25,277 nucleotides of DNA, taken from Streptosporangiaceae bacterium (GTDB lineage Bacteria > Actinomycetota > Actinomycetes > Streptosporangiales > Streptosporangiaceae). Positions within the stretch are counted from its first letter, which is position 1; each line of letters begins with the position of its first letter. The notes under the pieces are model-generated. The model ran no database searches, was not told the origin of the DNA, and saw nothing but the letters and a program-made list of their open reading frames with translations. The position numbers and the translations under genes are program-made. The DNA is taken from positions 1 through 25,277 of the forward strand of contig JAICWX010000107.1 in NCBI GenBank assembly GCA_025934635.1, in the 5' to 3' direction. Shown here one piece after another: positions 22,503-25,277 of this stretch.

Positions 22503-25277
22503 ATGCCCGTCCGCAAGAACGCCAAGTTCCTGTCTGCCGCCGAGCGGGAGAACTTCGTCAAGGCCTGCGTGCTGATGAAAGCCGACATCGTCAACCCGGG
22601 CGCGCCGGCCGTCCGGCAGTACTCGGTATGGGACCAGAACGTGGCCATCCACAACGAGATCCAGAATGCCTTCGCCCCCGGGGCGCCGGCCGTCAACTTC
22701 GGTCACGGTGGTTCGGGGGCCTACGCATTCTTCAGCTGGCATCGCTTCTTCCTCGCCGAGGTCGAGAAGCAACTGCAAAGCTACGTCCCCGGCGTGATGA
22801 TGCCCTACTGGGACTGGACCGACCCGGCCTCGATCATGACCGGCACCTTCCTCGGGCCGAACGGATCGGGCGGGAGCAGCACCGTCAGCGCCGGGTACTT
22901 CGCACCGACGGCGCCCGGCACCGGCAGCAATCCGACCCCCGCGCCGGCCTGGTGGCCGCCCGGCCTGGCCGGCTGGAACCTGCCGTCGGCGTTCGGCACC
23001 GGAGCCGGCGCGCTTCGACGGCACCTGTCACCGGTCACGTCCCTGCCCAGTGCGGCCGACCTCAAGCAGGCGCTGGGCATGACGACCTACGCGGCGTTCC
23101 AGAACGCCGTCGAGAGCGGAGCTGGCCTGACGTCGGGCAACCAGATGCACAACGGGATGCACGGCTGGATCGGCGGGCCGGGGGGGCAGATGAGCTATCC
23201 CGCCCTCTCCCCGTTCGATCCTTTCTTCTACCTGCATCATTGCAACATCGACCGGATCTGGGCGATGTGGCAGGCCGATGGTCACGCCGACGAATACCCA
23301 ACGTCAGGTGGCAAGGCCTATCACAACCGCAACGACATGATGTATCCGTGGGTCGGTAGCACCGCCGGCTTCGGCACCAACTCCACGGTGGCGACGTCGA
23401 TACCGATGCCGGATGTGTCCGCGGCCGGAATCAAGCGCAACGTTGACACGCTCGATATGCGCGGCACGTTCGGCTACACCTACGACACGATTTCGGTCGT
23501 CGGCATAGGCCTGGACCGAACCGGCAGCATGCTCGGGATGACGCCAGACCCGATGAGCACGGCGGCACCGCCGGTCACCAAGTGGGACGCCGCCCGGCGC
23601 GGGGTATCGGCCTTCCTGGCCGACTGCGAAACCGTCCAGCAGAGCGGACTGACCTACGTCATCGCCGGCGTGAAGACGTTCCGGCACCTCGGCGGGGGCA
23701 ATGACTTCACGCCGGTGTTCACCGGTCCGGGTTACGGCCTGGTCAAGCCGGGCTCCAGCTTCAGCCGGGCCACCTTCGACGGCGCCGCGGCCGCCCTCAC
23801 GCCCGGCGGAGATACGCCCCTGGCCGACGCACTGACCGACATCCGCGCCACCGTGAGCGAGCCGCCGTTCGGCGGGGCCCCGGCCGACGAGCGGCGCTAT
23901 CTCGCGATGCTGACAGACGGACTGTCGAACCAGGGGGCGCCGCTGTCCTCGATACCCGATCACAGCCTCGCGCGGACCGCCGCGTTCGGCATGGGCTTCG
24001 GCACCGGCGCGGACGTCGACTATGCCGCGATCGCCTCCGTGGTCGCGAAGGGCGAGAGCCTGCCGGGCCAGCAGGTGTTCCACGGCGAGAACGCCGGCAC
24101 CGTCGACAAGTTCTACTCGAACGCCCTGGCGACGGCCATCGGTTTCACCGCCGTGATCGACCCGGTGATCGAGTTCTTCGCCGGTGAACATGCCCACGTG
24201 GACTTCTACGCCACGTCGGCCGAGGATTCCTTCCTGATCACCGCGCAGGGCATGGACTACTCCGGCGCCAACTGGTCGTACGCGCTGCACGGCCCGGACG
24301 GGTCGATGATCTACGGCGACGCGGCCGGCCACCACCTGATGGCGATGGATCACACGTGCCTGGTCGATGTGACCGCGACCCGCTCCGACGGCCGGCTGAC
24401 CCTTGTCCTGCAACGGGACCTGGCCGACGACGACTGCTGGATCGGCGCCTGGCGGCTGATGGTCGCCTACCAGGCCCGCCAGCTTGATGCCATGCTGATG
24501 CCCCTGATCGGTGAGCTGATGGTGCCGGTGGCCGGCTGGCCCACGCGCGGGTCGCGGTACGCCCGCGCCACCCGGCGGGGGGTCAGGCAGCCGGCCCTGC
24601 GCAACATCCGGTCCGCCCCGGCCCACCGGCTCGACACCGTGCCGATCGGCACCAACCGCAACGACAACCAGGCCGAGACCGCCGTGATCACCATCTATGC
24701 CCGGACGCGGCTGCGGATCGAGTTGCGCCCGGACCGGGACGTCGTGAACACCGGTGAGGGGCTCACCTTCCGGCTGGAGACCACCGCGCTGGCCGGCAGC
24801 AGCGCTGCCGGCCAGTCGTTCGCCCGGATGATCTCGCCCGCGGTCGATGTCCGGCCGCCGTTCGGGACACTCCCGGCGAAGCCGCCGCGGACGCTCCTGC
24901 TGCGCGGCGGCCAGGGGCGCCTCGACGCGGGGCTGGCCCTGGCCTATCTCGAGGAGAGGAACCCCGAGATCGGTGCCGTGCGTGACGTCGAACTGGCGGT
25001 GGCCACGCACGACGAGGGTGCGCCCCACGTCCATGCGGATCAGTCTGATATCCCGGGCGGTTACCACCTCGGCGTCTTCATCAGCGGCGCCTACTGCCCG
25101 GACCACAGTGCGACCGACCCGGCCCCGGCCGACCACGACCACGCGGCCGCCGGCGAGCACGACCACGGCAGCCCGGGCGGACCCGGGCCCGGCACCGACC
25201 TGATTCCGCCCGGTTGCGACGCCGACTGCCCGCTGGAGCAGTTCACCCGCATCCTCACCGCGTCGGCGGCGGTCATC
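22503..25277 (+). CDS. tyrosinase-VWA fusion protein, 3'-partial (runs off the window)
   Basis: An open frame of 925 codons with no stop to the window edge, starting at ATG 22503 with GGAGG five bases upstream. Residues 1-328 are a complete type-3 copper tyrosinase domain: CuA H50, H68 and H80 (SWHRFFLAEVE), CuB H216 and H220 (MHNGMHGWIGG) plus the HH pair 245-246 in DPFFYLHHCNIDRIWAMWQ, ending at FGYTYD. A VWA domain follows at once (about 329-520) with full MIDAS: D338, T340 and S342 in GLDRTGSM, T438 in GGDTPL, D472 in MLTDGLSNQG. Residues about 540-860 are beta-rich (HAHVDFYATSAEDSFLIT) and unassigned. The tail has HDH clusters (H878, H880, H886, H888) and CDADC (905-909), possible metal sites. 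No signal peptide or MelC1 caddie gene is seen. Expected to oxidise phenols to quinones; cell location unknown. Confidence 0.92.
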   Translation, partial: MPVRKNAKFLSAAERENFVKACVLMKADIVNPGAPAVRQYSVWDQNVAIHNEIQNAFAPGAPAVNFGHGGSGAYAFFSWHRFFLAEVEKQLQSYVPGVMMPYWDWTDPASIMTGTFLGPNGSGGSSTVSAGYFAPTAPGTGSNPTPAPAWWPPGLAGWNLPSAFGTGAGALRRHLSPVTSLPSAADLKQALGMTTYAAFQNAVESGAGLTSGNQMHNGMHGWIGGPGGQMSYPALSPFDPFFYLHHCNIDRIWAMWQADGHADEYPTSGGKAYHNRNDMMYPWVGSTAGFGTNSTVATSIPMPDVSAAGIKRNVDTLDMRGTFGYTYDTISVVGIGLDRTGSMLGMTPDPMSTAAPPVTKWDAARRGVSAFLADCETVQQSGLTYVIAGVKTFRHLGGGNDFTPVFTGPGYGLVKPGSSFSRATFDGAAAALTPGGDTPLADALTDIRATVSEPPFGGAPADERRYLAMLTDGLSNQGAPLSSIPDHSLARTAAFGMGFGTGADVDYAAIASVVAKGESLPGQQVFHGENAGTVDKFYSNALATAIGFTAVIDPVIEFFAGEHAHVDFYATSAEDSFLITAQGMDYSGANWSYALHGPDGSMIYGDAAGHHLMAMDHTCLVDVTATRSDGRLTLVLQRDLADDDCWIGAWRLMVAYQARQLDAMLMPLIGELMVPVAGWPTRGSRYARATRRGVRQPALRNIRSAPAHRLDTVPIGTNRNDNQAETAVITIYARTRLRIELRPDRDVVNTGEGLTFRLETTALAGSSAAGQSFARMISPAVDVRPPFGTLPAKPPRTLLLRGGQGRLDAGLALAYLEERNPEIGAVRDVELAVATHDEGAPHVHADQSDIPGGYHLGVFISGAYCPDHSATDPAPADHDHAAAGEHDHGSPGGPGPGTDLIPPGCDADCPLEQFTRILTASAAVI

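Noticed and set aside
23304..25166. 620-codon minus-strand frame opposite the tyrosinase-VWA gene
   Set aside because: Arg/Gly/Val-rich with no motif, against intact copper and MIDAS residues on the plus strand.

Overview
The window is about 25 kb of very GC-rich, densely coding DNA. Codons end almost always in G or C, GTG starts occur, stems without long U-tails close several transcripts, and the families present are typical of Actinomycetota. These include an F420/PPOX-type oxidoreductase, a TIGR03086 mycothiol-isomerase-like protein, a SigG-like ECF sigma factor and an AttH/DUF7064 protein with its kinase partner. I read it as the chromosome of a soil-type actinomycete; I cannot name the genus. 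I see no rRNA, tRNA, CRISPR array, transposase or phage gene.

Layout. (1) 9-4742, plus strand: a CHAP plus glucosaminidase cell-wall hydrolase, probably cut by the left edge, then an S53 (kumamolisin-like) peptidase with a six-repeat lectin-like propeller. A perfect hairpin closes this gene. (2) 4916-6561: a PIG-L deacetylase homologue that has lost its metal motif, overlapped by a small PPOX/F420-type oxidoreductase, facing an SRPBCC/AHSA1 protein. (3) 6908-11704, minus strand: one tightly coupled operon of S1C-like protease, MoxR ATPase, DUF58 protein and two membrane VWA proteins. (4) 11830-13979, minus: an aspzincin-like (M35-type) putative metallopeptidase followed by a SpoU/TrmH RNA methyltransferase. 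The divergent plus-strand gene is a CoA-pyrophosphatase-type Nudix hydrolase. (5) 14662-14850: a very small transcription unit (promoter, strong SD, 13-codon ORF, long hairpin). (6) 14851-19705: an acyl-CoA synthetase divergent from a three-gene run (nitrobindin/FABP-like barrel, AttH/DUF7064 protein, aminoglycoside/choline-kinase-like phosphotransferase), closed by a strong hairpin. (7) 19829-21379: a TIGR03086 protein and a SigG-like sigma factor with a SnoaL-like tail. (8) 21369-25277: a zinc alcohol dehydrogenase divergent from a very large open frame that runs off the right edge.

The most unusual gene is the last one (22503 to the edge, 925 codons without a stop). It has a complete type-3 copper tyrosinase domain with all six copper histidines. 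This is joined directly to a von Willebrand A domain with an intact MIDAS site, and then to about 400 residues of beta-rich and His/Cys-containing sequence. No MelC1-like caddie gene is seen nearby. Other points worth a second look are the 13-codon micro-ORF unit, the pseudo-PIG-L protein, the cytoplasmic-looking aspzincin-like protein and the protease-led MoxR/VWA operon.
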